From: Candidatus Hinthialibacter antarcticus
GTDB taxonomy: Bacteria; Hinthialibacterota; Hinthialibacteria; Hinthialibacterales; Hinthialibacteraceae
DNA: 64,000 bases
Assembly: GCA_030765645.1 (NCBI GenBank)
Contig: JAVCCE010000070.1
Span: forward strand, 1-64,000
Reading direction: 5' to 3'
Shown: positions 35,792-44,602 of the stretch, in pieces
How positions within the stretch are numbered: position 1 is the stretch's first letter
Layout of the letters: each line of letters begins with the position of its first letter
The notes under the pieces: generated by a model
Seen by the model: only the letters and a program-made list of their open reading frames with translations
The model's database searches: none
What the model was told of the DNA's origin: nothing
Made by a program: the position numbers and the translations under genes

Positions 35792-37017
35792 TAAAATGTT
35801 CCTTTGAGGTGCTTGACCGCTGCTTCTACATCTTTGTCGCCGCGTCCTGACAGGCAGACCAAAATCACTTGGTCTTTTTTCATGGTCGGCGCTAATTTTT
35901 TCAGATAAGCGATGGCGTGGGCGGTTTCTAACGCGGGCAGGATGCCTTCGCTATGCGCCAGCAGGGTGAACCCTTCTAACGCTTCATCGTCGGTGATGGC
36001 GACGTATTCGGCGCGCCCGATGTCTTTGAGCCAACAGTGTTCGGGGCCGACGCCGGGGTAATCCAGTCCGGCGGAAATCGAATGCACTGGCGCGATCTGG
36101 CCTTCAGGGGTCTGGATCAGGTAGGTCATTTGTCCGTGTAACACGCCGCGGTCGCCCAAGGTTAGCGAGGCGCAATGTTCGTTGGTGTCGAGGCCCTTGC
36201 CGGCGGCTTCGACGCCGATGAGTCGTACGCTCTCCTCTTTTATAAAGTCATAAAACAGCCCCAGCGCATTACTGCCGCCGCCCACGCAGGCGACGCATAC
36301 GTCAGGCAGTTTGCCTTCGCGTTCGAGTATCTGTTGTTTGGATTCACGCCCGATCACCGCTTGGAATTCGCGCACCAACTTGGGGAACGGATGCGGGCCG
36401 GCGACGGTGCCGATGATGTAATGGGTGTCGCGCACGTTGGTTACCCAGTCGCGCATGGCTTCGTTGAGCGCGTCTTTCAGCGTCTTGGTTCCACTGGAAA
36501 CAGGAACGATCTTGGCGCCCAGCAACTTCATACGGTAGACGTTGAGCCGCTGGCGTTCGGTGTCTTCCTCGCCCATGTAGATGATGCACTCCATCCCCAG
36601 CCAGGCGCAGGCGGTCGCGGTGGCGACGCCGTGTTGTCCCGCGCCGGTTTCGGCGACGATGCGCTGTTTGCCCATGCGTTTGGCGAGCAGCGCTTGTCCG
36701 ATGGTGTTGTTGATTTTGTGGGCGCCGGTGTGGGCCAGGTCTTCGCGCTTGAAATAGATTTTCGCCCCGCCCAGTTTTTCGGTAAGCCGGGGGGCGTAAT
36801 ACAGCGCGGTCGGGCGTCCGACAAAATCGCGTAAAGCGTTGTCGAGTTCATTATGAAACGCCGGGTCCGCCAATGCGCTTTTCATGGCGGATTCGAGTTC
36901 TTCAATGGCAGGCATGAGCGTCTCTGGGACGTAGCGCCCGCCGTATAAGCCAAACCGTCCCACTTCGTTGGGGACAGTGGCGTTAAGGTCTGGAGAAAGA
37001 GTCGGTTGCGTAACCAT
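35791..37017 (-). CDS. trpB: Tryptophan synthase beta chain
   Basis: PLP enzyme joining indole and serine. The 408-residue protein is of the standard TrpB1 type: [20 protein letters not shown], the PLP lysine in [10 protein letters not shown]-like [27 protein letters not shown], and [13 protein letters not shown] for phosphate binding. It is the first gene of trpB-trpA-accD; other trp genes are not in the window. A conserved-looking hairpin leader lies 22-79 bases upstream. Confidence 0.96.
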   Translation of the reverse strand: MVTQPTLSPDLNATVPNEVGRFGLYGGRYVPETLMPAIEELESAMKSALADPAFHNELDNALRDFVGRPTALYYAPRLTEKLGGAKIYFKREDLAHTGAHKINNTIGQALLAKRMGKQRIVAETGAGQHGVATATACAWLGMECIIYMGEEDTERQRLNVYRMKLLGAKIVPVSSGTKTLKDALNEAMRDWVTNVRDTHYIIGTVAGPHPFPKLVREFQAVIGRESKQQILEREGKLPDVCVACVGGGSNALGLFYDFIKEESVRLIGVEAAGKGLDTNEHCASLTLGDRGVLHGQMTYLIQTPEGQIAPVHSISAGLDYPGVGPEHCWLKDIGRAEYVAITDDEALEGFTLLAHSEGILPALETAHAIAYLKKLAPTMKKDQVILVCLSGRGDKDVEAAVKHLKGTF

Positions 37018-37039
37018 TCAGGTATCTCTCCTAAAGCGT

Positions 37040-37096
37040 ATGTTCGGCAGGCGTACTCTGCGTTCCGTTTCCGGTTGCGTTTGCTGCGCCGAACAT
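37040..37096 (-). promoter_or_regulatory. Hairpin leader upstream of trpB
   Basis: Perfect 9-bp inverted repeat ATGTTCGGC (37040-37048) / GCCGAACAT (37088-37096) enclosing about 39 bases. On the trpB strand the stem ends 11 bases before the ribosome-binding site AGGAGAG. No T-run follows, so it is not a plain terminator. An operator for a dimeric repressor or an RNA stem acting on translation are both possible. Confidence 0.5.
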
Positions 37097-37195
37097 TTAT
37101 CTGAAAAACAACGACAAAATACAAAGCGCCCCGAAAGGCGGTGGATAGAGTGTAGTTGTCAAAGAATTAAATGAAAAGTGAATACAATGAATTCG

Positions 37196-37319
37196 GGTTC
37201 TTCCGTAAATTTGGATACTTTTTTTATATCGCTGCATGCGGCATGGGTACAGCTCTGCTCGCTTTAGTGCGGGCTTTCAGGCCCTGATGCATAGGCGCTC
37301 CCCGAGTCGCACCCATGCC
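37196..37319 (+). mobile_element. Element A copy 6, short form with 8-bp flanking repeats
   Basis: Starts with the usual left end GGTTCTTCCG and ends exactly at the right foot of the hairpin (CCCATGCC at 37312-37319). TGAATTCG stands immediately before (37188-37195) and immediately after (37320-37327). The right arm found in longer copies is missing. The rest of the gap up to the gene at 37474 shows nothing recognisable. Confidence 0.75.
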
Positions 37320-37473
37320 TGAATTCGGACTTATGATTGACGAATGTTATCATTTATCGTTATAGTATTGAGAGTGTCTTTTTTTTAGGATGTTACATTT
37401 TCGTTGTTATTTTTGAAATTGAATTGCAGACCGGGTTGCTTCTAAGGTCATTCACACAACACAAGGGGTCATC

Positions 37474-38646
37474 ATGCAATCTCGCCAATGTTGTTCACGC
37501 CGTACGTTTTTAAAGTCTACCGCTGTCAGCATGTTCGCCGCAGCCAATGAAAGCGTGCTGGCTGCCGCGCCGACCCAAGGCGCCTTGCCGCCCACCGCTC
37601 CGGTTGCGCTGCACCGGTGCAATACCTACCAGTTTGAATTGGTCAAATCGCGCTTGTCGGAAATGTTCGACTGGCTGGGCACGGTGCGCGATTTAGTCAA
37701 AAACAAGACCGTTACCATTAAAGTCAATCTGACAGGACACCTGGCGAAGGGGTTGTTTTCGCTCAATCGGGTTGAAACCGTATACACTCACCCGATGGTG
37801 ACGCTGGCCGCCTGTAAGTTGTTTGAAGAATACGGCGCCACCCGCTGCGTCGTGGTTGAGAGCATCTATTCTACTTCACAGGAAGAAGGATTTATTGAAG
37901 ACGGCTACGATGTCAGCCTCTTCCAGTCGATGTGCCCGATTGTTGAGTTTGAAAATACGCGCAACAAAGGACGCGGAGGAAAATACCACACCCTGCAAGT
38001 GGGCGACGATGGTTATCTGTTTAACTCGTTTGACTTCAATCATCGTTACGTCGAGACCGACGTCATGGTTTCAATCGCGAAGATGAAAAACCACGACATT
38101 GCGGGCATCACGCTGTCGATGAAAAATATGTTTGGAATTACGCCTAACGCGTTATACGGCAGTGACGCCCAATCGAGAGGCGAAGGCGCTGTGCAGGCGC
38201 GCGGAGACGTCTTACACAGCGGCCAGCGCTCGCCCGAAACCGACGGAATGATTTCACCGGTGGTTTCACATAATCCAGGTTTCCGTGTTCCGCGCATTGT
38301 GACGGACATTAACCGCGCGCGCCCGATTGATCTCGCGATCGTTGACGCCGTCGTCACCCAGTCCGGCGGCGAAGGCGCCTGGAACGGCGACCAACTCGGA
38401 TTGTGCGTACCAGGCGTATTGATTGCGGGGACCAACTGCGTGAATGTTGATGCGGTCGGTTCCTCGGTGATGAACGCCGACCCGCAGGCGCTGGGTTGGA
38501 CGAAGCCGTTTTATAACGGTGAAAACACTTTCCAACTGGCTGCTGACAAATATCTGGGAACCAACAACCTGAGCGACATCGACGTTGTTGGTACGAGTAT
38601 CGCGGAAGCGCGTTACGCTTTTCTACCCGGCGCGGATAAGGAATAA
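37474..38646 (+). CDS. Tat-exported DUF362 domain protein
   Basis: Protein of 390 residues with an N-terminal twin-arginine-like signal (CSRRTFLKS, R9-R10), then the DUF362 domain. Visible parts are VKNKTVTIKVNLTG near residue 75, HPMVTLAACKLFEEYGATRCVVVES, and SIAKMKNHDIAGITLSMKNMFG. DUF362 proteins often bind iron-sulfur clusters, but the usual ferredoxin cysteines are not seen here. The reaction is unknown. The gene is followed after 11 bases by the propeller gene, so they probably form an operon at the cell surface or periplasm. Confidence 0.88.
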   Translation: MQSRQCCSRRTFLKSTAVSMFAAANESVLAAAPTQGALPPTAPVALHRCNTYQFELVKSRLSEMFDWLGTVRDLVKNKTVTIKVNLTGHLAKGLFSLNRVETVYTHPMVTLAACKLFEEYGATRCVVVESIYSTSQEEGFIEDGYDVSLFQSMCPIVEFENTRNKGRGGKYHTLQVGDDGYLFNSFDFNHRYVETDVMVSIAKMKNHDIAGITLSMKNMFGITPNALYGSDAQSRGEGAVQARGDVLHSGQRSPETDGMISPVVSHNPGFRVPRIVTDINRARPIDLAIVDAVVTQSGGEGAWNGDQLGLCVPGVLIAGTNCVNVDAVGSSVMNADPQALGWTKPFYNGENTFQLAADKYLGTNNLSDIDVVGTSIAEARYAFLPGADKE

Positions 38647-38657
38647 GGAGACCAACC

Positions 38658-39878
38658 ATGAAACGTACATACATGACATACTTCTTCGTGATCTGCTTCG
38701 GGTTGACCTCCTGGAGCCAGGCGACGCCGACTTTTCACGGCAATAACCAACGCACCGGACTCAGCCCCTACGCTGGGCCTGCCAAGCCGGAATTAAAATG
38801 GATGTTTTATGCGGATTCTTCATTTTACAGTTCGCCTGCTGTCGGTGAAGACGGCAGCATCTACGCCGCATCGACCGACAATTTTTTATATGCGCTCAAC
38901 AGCGACGGCGAATTGCAGTGGAGCTATGAAGCGCAAGATTCGCTCTTCTCGGCGCCCGCAATTTCTCCCAGCGGAGAAATTATCTTTTCCGACCACGAAG
39001 GCAATGTGTATTCGGTTGATTCGGAAGGGCTGGAAAACTGGAACTACCAAGCTAGCCGAGGCGAAGAAAACCGCATCGTCGCTCCAATGCTGGTTTCCGA
39101 AAGCGGGCAAACCTACGCGGTGTCATGGAACAACTATATGTATTCCATTCGCCCCAACGGCGCTTTGCTTTGGAGTACGGACATCGGCGGAAAATTATCG
39201 TCTTCGCCAGTGTTAGATACAGACGGCAACATCTATGTCTGCACCAACGACGGCAGCAAACTCGTCGTCGAAAAATATCAACCGAGTTCTAAACGCCAAG
39301 TAACCGAGTTTTCAGAGACGATTGAAAGCAACCATAACCGCGTTGTGTCTTCGCCTGCGATTGATACTGAACGCAACGCATTATACGTTGGCGTATCGCG
39401 CACCAACGACGGCGCCTTGTATGCGGTTGATCTGGGCGGAATGCGCCGCAAATTTCGGGTGACGCTGCCCAAAGCGGTGTACTCATCGCCTGCCATCGGG
39501 CCGGACGGGACCGTGTATGTTGGTTGCCTCGACGGTTCGTTATACGCCATTGACGGTGATGCGCGCAGCATCAAATGGAACTACTCTGTCCGCCCGGCTG
39601 AACTAGCGGATGATCCCGATTATTACGGCCCTCCGTATGTGATGGGATCGCCAACCGTTGACGCCAACGGGACCGTCTACTTCGGCGACACCAACGGCGT
39701 GTTATATGCCGTCAGTTCTGAAGGCGAAGAAATCTGGCAGATGAAACTGGCGAATTCAAATATTACGGCGGCGCCAGTGATTACTTCTGACGGCGTAATT
39801 CTGGTTGCAGCCTATGACAGCACGCTCTACGCCGTTGGCGAAGCCACCCCGATTAAAGATTGGGCGTCATACGAATAA
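38658..39878 (+). CDS. Secreted PQQ-type beta-propeller protein
   Basis: Exported protein of 406 residues with a signal peptide (MTYFFVICFGLTSWSQA) and at least seven blade repeats of the form SSPAVGEDGSIYAASTDNFLYAL, each ending in a tryptophan-containing strand. Such propellers resemble BamB and PQQ-dependent dehydrogenase folds, but cofactor ligands are not visible, so a scaffold or binding role is more likely. It follows the DUF362 gene by 11 bases, with AAGGAGACCAACC before the ATG. Confidence 0.88.
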   Translation: MKRTYMTYFFVICFGLTSWSQATPTFHGNNQRTGLSPYAGPAKPELKWMFYADSSFYSSPAVGEDGSIYAASTDNFLYALNSDGELQWSYEAQDSLFSAPAISPSGEIIFSDHEGNVYSVDSEGLENWNYQASRGEENRIVAPMLVSESGQTYAVSWNNYMYSIRPNGALLWSTDIGGKLSSSPVLDTDGNIYVCTNDGSKLVVEKYQPSSKRQVTEFSETIESNHNRVVSSPAIDTERNALYVGVSRTNDGALYAVDLGGMRRKFRVTLPKAVYSSPAIGPDGTVYVGCLDGSLYAIDGDARSIKWNYSVRPAELADDPDYYGPPYVMGSPTVDANGTVYFGDTNGVLYAVSSEGEEIWQMKLANSNITAAPVITSDGVILVAAYDSTLYAVGEATPIKDWASYE

Positions 39879-39950
39879 AAGGTGACCTTTAAATTTTTTT
39901 GGGGAGGGCGAACCTAAATGCCATTCAATTGCGGGAAAAGTTCTTCAGTT

Positions 39951-40070
39951 ATCCCCCCGGCGCTTGTAGCGCCCCCCCCTTATTAAGGGGGGCTAGGGGG
40001 GATCCGAAAACGCGACCCGCCATCGTTCACCTCATGGGCTGGCTTTATTTCATTCAGCCTTGACTCGCTC
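39951..40070. repeat. Element B-type palindromes (B module plus inverted C module)
   Basis: ATCCCCCCGGCGCTTGTAGC with its completing arms forms nested palindromes: GGCGCT/AGCGCC, CCCCCCTTATTAAGGGGGG and outer ATCCCCCC/GGGGGGAT. At 40034-40065 the C module appears in the opposite orientation (GGGCTGGCTTTATTTCATTC). This copy is therefore rearranged relative to those at 22.85 and 46.0 kb. The start of the gap (39898-39910) has the GGGGAGGGCGAACCT fragment seen at 50.9 and 59.4 kb. Confidence 0.65.
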
Positions 40071-40107
40071 CAAGAGTGGCGGCGAATTTTCTTAAATCCA
40101 AAACCAA

Positions 40108-41079
40108 ATGAAATCGATATGGTTCCTTATGCCTGATATCTACACGATAACCCTAAACCCCGTCGTCGATTTGATCTATTGCGTCAGCTCGTTTGAAAAA
40201 GGCGATACAGTACGCAGCCGCGCCTTTGAATGCGTCCCCGCTGGAAAAGGATTAAACGTCACGACTGTCTTGGCTGCGCTGGGCGTCCCATCCACGGCCT
40301 ACATGCTGCTGGGTGGAAATGATGAAGACATGTACCGTCGCTATTGCGACAAGCGCGGGGTGGAGATGAAGGCGGTGACGGGCGGCTTTTCCGTGCGCCG
40401 CCATTGCACCATCCTGGAAGACGGCGGCGGCGTGACTCATGTGCAAACCCGCGGCTGCGACGTCCAAAAAAAATGGGCTGACGAGTTGGTCGAACAATTG
40501 CTCTCGTCCCTCGGAACAGACGACTACGTTGTCATTTCGGGTAGTTTGCCTCCTGGGTTGCCGGACGATTATTATTACAACTTGATCGAGCAATGCCGCA
40601 TGTGCGGCGCCTTGACCATTCTCGACGCCAGCGGCCCGGCCTTGATGCGCGGCGCGAAGTCTCACCCCTACGCGGTCAAAATCAATCAAGAAGAAGCCGA
40701 AGAATTGTCTGGGCGCAACATGAACGGCGCCCAGCAGGAGTTCGCCGCGTTGCAGGCGGTACACCAGATTTCCAACATCCCGTTTTCGGTGATTACCTTG
40801 GGTTCTCGTGGCTTGATCGCCGGGTGCGAAGACGGCGTCTGGCGGATGAACGTCGAGATGAATCCCGGTGAAATTCATGACTCGGTTGGGTGCGGCGACG
40901 CGCTGGCGGCGGGGCTGGTTGTGGGCATGATTCAAGACCTGCCCCCGGAGGACATGTTTAAAACCGCGATTGCGGCGGCCTCGGCGGCGGTGAAGCACGT
41001 CGGCCCCGGTTGGCTCGACCGCAAGCAACTTGAGGCCATGAAGGCGCGGGTCAAATCGCGCAAAATCGGCGAACTGTAG
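40108..41079 (+). CDS. PfkB-family sugar kinase (1-phosphofructokinase/LacC-like)
   Basis: Ribokinase-fold enzyme of up to 323 residues: ITLNPVVDLIYCV near the start, PAGKGLNVTTVLAALG, and the C-terminal anion-hole motif GCGDALAAGLVVG with the catalytic aspartate. The N-terminal TLNPxxD pattern is that of 1-phosphofructokinase and tagatose-6-phosphate kinase. The true substrate is not fixed by sequence. ATG at 40129 (MPDIYTITLNP) is an equally good start; neither has a clear ribosome-binding site. It lies 46 bases upstream of the tandem DUF1080 gene in the same direction. Confidence 0.85.
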   Translation: MKSIWFLMPDIYTITLNPVVDLIYCVSSFEKGDTVRSRAFECVPAGKGLNVTTVLAALGVPSTAYMLLGGNDEDMYRRYCDKRGVEMKAVTGGFSVRRHCTILEDGGGVTHVQTRGCDVQKKWADELVEQLLSSLGTDDYVVISGSLPPGLPDDYYYNLIEQCRMCGALTILDASGPALMRGAKSHPYAVKINQEEAEELSGRNMNGAQQEFAALQAVHQISNIPFSVITLGSRGLIAGCEDGVWRMNVEMNPGEIHDSVGCGDALAAGLVVGMIQDLPPEDMFKTAIAAASAAVKHVGPGWLDRKQLEAMKARVKSRKIGEL

Positions 41080-41125
41080 ATCAGAGCCAATCCTATGTTG
41101 TTTGCTTGCATGAAAGGGTAATGAA

Positions 41126-42241
41126 ATGAAAATACGATTTTTCGCGTTGTTGTTACTCGTCTGTCTTTGTTTGTTCACCGTTCGCGCGGAGGAAAACTTC
41201 ACGCCGTTGTTTAATGGAAAAGACCTGAGCGGGTGGACGCCGATTGGCGAGCCGGGCGCTTTTGCCGTGAAAAAGAACGCGATCTTCACAACTGGCGCCG
41301 GGCCGTATCCGACCTGGCTGCGTACAGAAAAAGAATACGAAAACTTCGTGCTGCGTTTTGAATTTCAAACCGAAGGCTGGTATGAAGGCGGCGTCTTGAT
41401 TCATGCGCCCGCTGACGGCCCGGCTTCAAAATTGGGATTGAAACTCCATCTTCGCCACGATCAGAAAAAATACGGCGCGCGCTCGCCGGGCGCCATCTAT
41501 GACGCCGCCGCGCCAATGGCGATTGCGAACAAGCCGTCGGGCCAATGGAACCAATGCGAAATCGTCTGCGATTGGCCTACGTTAAAAGTGACACTCAATG
41601 GCGAACTCATTCATAATATAAATATGGAAAATGATGACGCCTTTCGCCATCGCTTGCGCAGCGGTTTTGTCGGAATTCAAAACATCGGCTGCAAGGGGTA
41701 TTTCAAAAATATCGAAATCAAGACGCTGCCCGGCAAAGAGCAATGGACAGACCTCTTCAAAGACGGACTGGACGGTTTTCACCTTCATGAAAAAACCGAA
41801 TGGAGCCTTGCGGACGGCGTCCTCACGGGTAAAGGACAAAATGGGTTTGCCAGCAGCAAAGAAGAATTTGACGGCCCGATGGAATTTCAGGCCTGGTGTA
41901 AAACGATTGTGAACGGTAACGGCGGCGTCCATTTTAACTGGGCCGGAGACGGGCACGGCATCGAAGTGCAATGCTTCAACTCGCCCGACAGCACCAATCC
42001 CACAGGAAGTTTATATGGCATCGCGCCCGCGCAACGCATCGTTAGTTATGACGAAGAATGGTTTCTGTTACAAGTTTTCAGCGACGGCCCGCACGCTATG
42101 GTTCGAGTTAATGGCGAGAACGTGTGCGAGTCCAGCGAGATTGCCGAGCCGCATCGTGGAAGCGTCGCATTCCAACAGCATACGCCTGGAACCGTTATTC
42201 AATACCGCGACGCGAAGATTATCAAACGAAACTGGCGGTAA
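41126..42241 (+). CDS. Secreted protein with two DUF1080 (3-keto-disaccharide hydrolase) domains
   Basis: Exported protein of 371 residues. A signal peptide (FFALLLLVCLCLFTVRAEE) is followed by two concanavalin-like DUF1080 domains: residues 25-205 (LFNGKDLSGWTPI) and 208-370 (LFKDGLDGFHLHEKTEWSLADGVLTGKG). Some DUF1080 members hydrolyse 3-keto-glycosides formed by Gfo/Idh/MocA oxidoreductases, and such a gene exists at 49488 in this window. A carbohydrate-active role is therefore likely, substrate unknown. A terminator follows. Confidence 0.88.
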   Translation: MKIRFFALLLLVCLCLFTVRAEENFTPLFNGKDLSGWTPIGEPGAFAVKKNAIFTTGAGPYPTWLRTEKEYENFVLRFEFQTEGWYEGGVLIHAPADGPASKLGLKLHLRHDQKKYGARSPGAIYDAAAPMAIANKPSGQWNQCEIVCDWPTLKVTLNGELIHNINMENDDAFRHRLRSGFVGIQNIGCKGYFKNIEIKTLPGKEQWTDLFKDGLDGFHLHEKTEWSLADGVLTGKGQNGFASSKEEFDGPMEFQAWCKTIVNGNGGVHFNWAGDGHGIEVQCFNSPDSTNPTGSLYGIAPAQRIVSYDEEWFLLQVFSDGPHAMVRVNGENVCESSEIAEPHRGSVAFQQHTPGTVIQYRDAKIIKRNWR

Positions 42242-42312
42242 GAATTTGAAGTTCAAGGTCAGCGTCATTGCGAGGTGGGTTAACCCACCAGATACAACCA
42301 GTTGAATGACCG

Positions 42313-42343
42313 AAGGGGCGAGTTTATATCTCGCCCCTTTTTT
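42313..42343 (+). terminator. Intrinsic terminator after the tandem DUF1080 gene
   Basis: Stem AAGGGGCGAG / CTCGCCCCTT with a TTTATAT loop, followed by a T-run. It sits 71 bases after the stop. Confidence 0.92.
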
Positions 42344-42390
42344 ATATGAACGCTCACAATCCTATTTTTTGAGAATTCAATATTACAACC

Positions 42391-42470
42391 GGCTTGGGTA
42401 CATCTCCATTCGCTTCGGTGCGGGCTTTCAGGCCCTTTTGCACAGGCGCTCACAGAGACGCCCCCAAGCC
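42391..42470 (+). repeat. Element A copy 7, hairpin core only
   Basis: Outer stem with the T-A pair (GGCTTGGG/CCCAAGCC), apical stem GGGC/GCCC and the GTGC/GCAC pair. The left inner arm CATCTCC faces GAGACG. No MITE arms flank it. The rest of the 42344-42569 gap holds a GGTGGGTT...AACCCATCC palindrome at 42520-42552. Confidence 0.85.
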
Positions 42471-42569
42471 TGTTTTGCTTAGCATTGTCCCGCTTGGCGG
42501 ATTAATAACCAGCAGGGCAGGGTGGGTTAAGTATAAAGAACCCATCCTACAAAAACAACATTATGCCCG

Positions 42570-43355
42570 CTATTTATAATCGCCTTCGGCGTATTCGGTT
42601 TCGCCGGTTTCGCAGACGAGAATTAAATCGTTGCTTTCCGTATCCACAAACTTACTGAAGTCATAGCCGCCGTATTGCATGACCTGGGTGAAGCCCGCTT
42701 GCTTGGCGAGGCTGACCAGTTCGTCGCGGCGCCAGGGGTGGTGCATCAGCTGATGGCTGTGCGAGCGCCAGTCGCCGTTTTCTTTCACCGCCGTGACGAA
42801 ATGAAACGTCAGATTGGGCGTTCCAAATTCATAATAGCGGCAAAAGACGTATTCCTTATCGTCGAGGATGCGCGACTTGACCGGCATGTCGCGTTTTTTA
42901 ACGTCGAGAATGCGCTGGTAATTCAGGCAATGAAAAATCGCGGAGCCGCTGGGTTTGAGCGAGGCGATGGTTTCGTTGAAGCATTTCAAAACATCTTCTT
43001 CTGTGAGTAAGTGCGATAAAGTGTTGCCCACGCAAACCACGGAGTCAAATTGTTGCTGAATGCGTTTGGAAAAATCGGTAATCGGCAGGCAATGAAACTC
43101 GATGTCCAGTTCTTTTTCATCGGCGAGATGTTGCGCGCGTTGAATCATGGCGGCGGCGCTGTCGATTCCGACCACGTTCATGCCCATGTCGCCCCAATAC
43201 AGCGAGTGGCCGCCCGAGCCGCAGCCCAAGTCGAGGATAGAGGTCGCCAGGCATTCACGGAATATGTGTTGAAAGAAAGGGTTTTCGCGTTTGAGGCGCT
43301 CTTCCCAGTCGATGAATGCGTCGTAGTCGGAAGCCAATTGGTCATAAAATTTCAT
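42570..43355 (-). CDS. Class I SAM-dependent methyltransferase
   Basis: Methyltransferase of 261 residues. It starts MKFYDQLASDYDAFIDWEER and has motif I ILDLGCGSGGHSLYW near residue 40, VVGIDSAAAMIQRA, and FDSVVCVGNTLSHLL. The fold resembles glycine/sarcosine N-methyltransferases and similar small-molecule enzymes. Substrate unknown. It is divergent from trmJ, with 216 bases between their starts. It stands alone on its strand. Confidence 0.88.
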   Translation of the reverse strand: MKFYDQLASDYDAFIDWEERLKRENPFFQHIFRECLATSILDLGCGSGGHSLYWGDMGMNVVGIDSAAAMIQRAQHLADEKELDIEFHCLPITDFSKRIQQQFDSVVCVGNTLSHLLTEEDVLKCFNETIASLKPSGSAIFHCLNYQRILDVKKRDMPVKSRILDDKEYVFCRYYEFGTPNLTFHFVTAVKENGDWRSHSHQLMHHPWRRDELVSLAKQAGFTQVMQYGGYDFSKFVDTESNDLILVCETGETEYAEGDYK

Positions 43356-43571
43356 TACAGAAACCTCGATCCAGGGTAGTCGTGGGTTGTTGGATTCGCC
43401 GCTGAAGTTTCAACGGCCCGCTGGGCGGAAAAGCGTAGAATCCAACGGAATGATTATACCCGATGTTGTCGCTTGCGAAGGGGAGCGGCGCTTGTCTCTT
43501 GAACGATTCGCCGGGTGGAGTACGCTCATAAAAATTGTGAATGCGCGCGGGGTTTTGTTTGAGTAGATGAA

Positions 43572-44279
43572 ATGAAGACAACAGATATTGCCGTGATTTT
43601 AGTCCGGCCTCAGATTCCCGAAAACGTCGGCTTTGTTGCGCGTTCGATGAAGGCGTTTGGCTTTGACGATTTGCGTTTGGTGAGCGATCCCGCCCGTTGG
43701 AGCCTCAATTCGCCCGCTTACCGCACCGCCAGCGGCGCCGAAGACCGCCTGCTCAACATGGCGCTGTTTGAATCCCTGGACGACGCCGTCGCCGACTGCC
43801 ATCGCGTGTACGCCTTTTCACGGCGCGAACATGGGTTTCATCGTCCGGGTTTGGAGCTGGTCGAGTGGAGCCAAGGCGATTGGCGCGCGCAGTCTGGAAC
43901 CCGCGTCGGGTTGCTGTTCGGCCCCGAAGATGCGGGGCTGACCAACGAAGACAAGCATGTCTGCGACGCGGTGGTTGAAATCCCGTTGCAAGCGGAGACG
44001 CTGAGCCTGAATCTCGCTCATGCGGTGGCGATTGCCTTGTATGAATTAACCCGCAACCCTGCGCCTGCGCCCGTCGAGCGTCCCGCCCCGGCGTCGCGGG
44101 AGAACCTGGCGCGTATTGGCGACGAACTGCTCGCGGTGTTAGACCATGGCGGATTTTTTAAAGCGGGGCGCCGCGAACAACAGTTTGAAGTGGTGCGCGA
44201 CTTGTTGTATCGCCTGCAACTGACGCAAGACGAATACCCGGTGTTGATGGGCGCGTTGAAGTCGATCCAGAAAAAATGA
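43572..44279 (+). CDS. trmJ: tRNA (Cm32/Um32) 2'-O-methyltransferase, TrmJ type
   Basis: SPOUT-class enzyme of 235 residues: IAVILVRPQIPENVGFVARS at the N-terminus, LLFGPEDAGLTNED for the trefoil-knot SAM site, and IPLQAETLSLNLAHAVAIALYE. These match TrmJ, which methylates position 32 of tRNA, rather than TrmL or TrmH. The C-terminal extension (about 165-235) is helical as in TrmJ. A GC-rich hairpin (CCCCGGGC/GCCCGGGG, 44281-44308) follows the stop, without a T-run. Confidence 0.9.
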   Translation: MKTTDIAVILVRPQIPENVGFVARSMKAFGFDDLRLVSDPARWSLNSPAYRTASGAEDRLLNMALFESLDDAVADCHRVYAFSRREHGFHRPGLELVEWSQGDWRAQSGTRVGLLFGPEDAGLTNEDKHVCDAVVEIPLQAETLSLNLAHAVAIALYELTRNPAPAPVERPAPASRENLARIGDELLAVLDHGGFFKAGRREQQFEVVRDLLYRLQLTQDEYPVLMGALKSIQKK

Positions 44280-44340
44280 CCCCCGGGCGGCCGCAATGAC
44301 TGCCCGGGGTGATGCAACATTCAAACAAAACATTATTTGT

Positions 44341-44602
44341 CGTTCTTCCGGTATTTGGGTACTTTATCACAAATTGAATTGCGTTTTTTTGACGCTTTTT
44401 CGTGAATTTTTGATCTTTCGCTGTATCAGGCATGGGTGGGACTCTGCTCGCTTCAGTGCGGGCTTTCAGGCCCTTATGCACAGGCGCTCCCAGAGTTCCA
44501 TTCATGCCTGATTGGGTTGTCAATTTGTGAAATGCCGGAGCCTATTTCTGAATAAAAATCATGGCCATCCATCAATGTAGGAACTCAATTACCGGATGAA
44601 CC
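44341..44602 (+). mobile_element. Element A copy 8: complete 262-bp MITE-like unit with target duplication
   Basis: Left end CGTTCTTCCGGTATTTGG, right end TACCGGATGAACC, hairpin at 44429-44508. TTATTTGT (44333-44340) and TTATTTAT (44603-44610) flank it, an 8-bp duplication with one mismatch. The right arm of the hairpin is TTCATGCC, which still pairs with GGCATGGG through two G-T wobbles. The element ends immediately against the stop codon of the gene at 44603. Confidence 0.9.

Noticed and set aside
40252-41289. 345-codon frame antisense to the PfkB kinase
   Set aside because: The sense frame has clear PfkB motifs. The antisense translation is rich in H, R and A with no recognisable domain.
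44281-44308. GC-rich hairpin after trmJ considered as a terminator
   Set aside because: The stem CCCCGGGC/GCCCGGGG is strong, but no T-run follows on the + strand.
44158-44523. Small frames inside element A, also at 33549-33821, 57195-57491, 16452-16682, 49198-49380 and 42394-42579
   Set aside because: Their translations are copies of the repeat in several frames, start inside it and have no ribosome-binding site. The repeat changes by paired substitutions, not in codon fashion.
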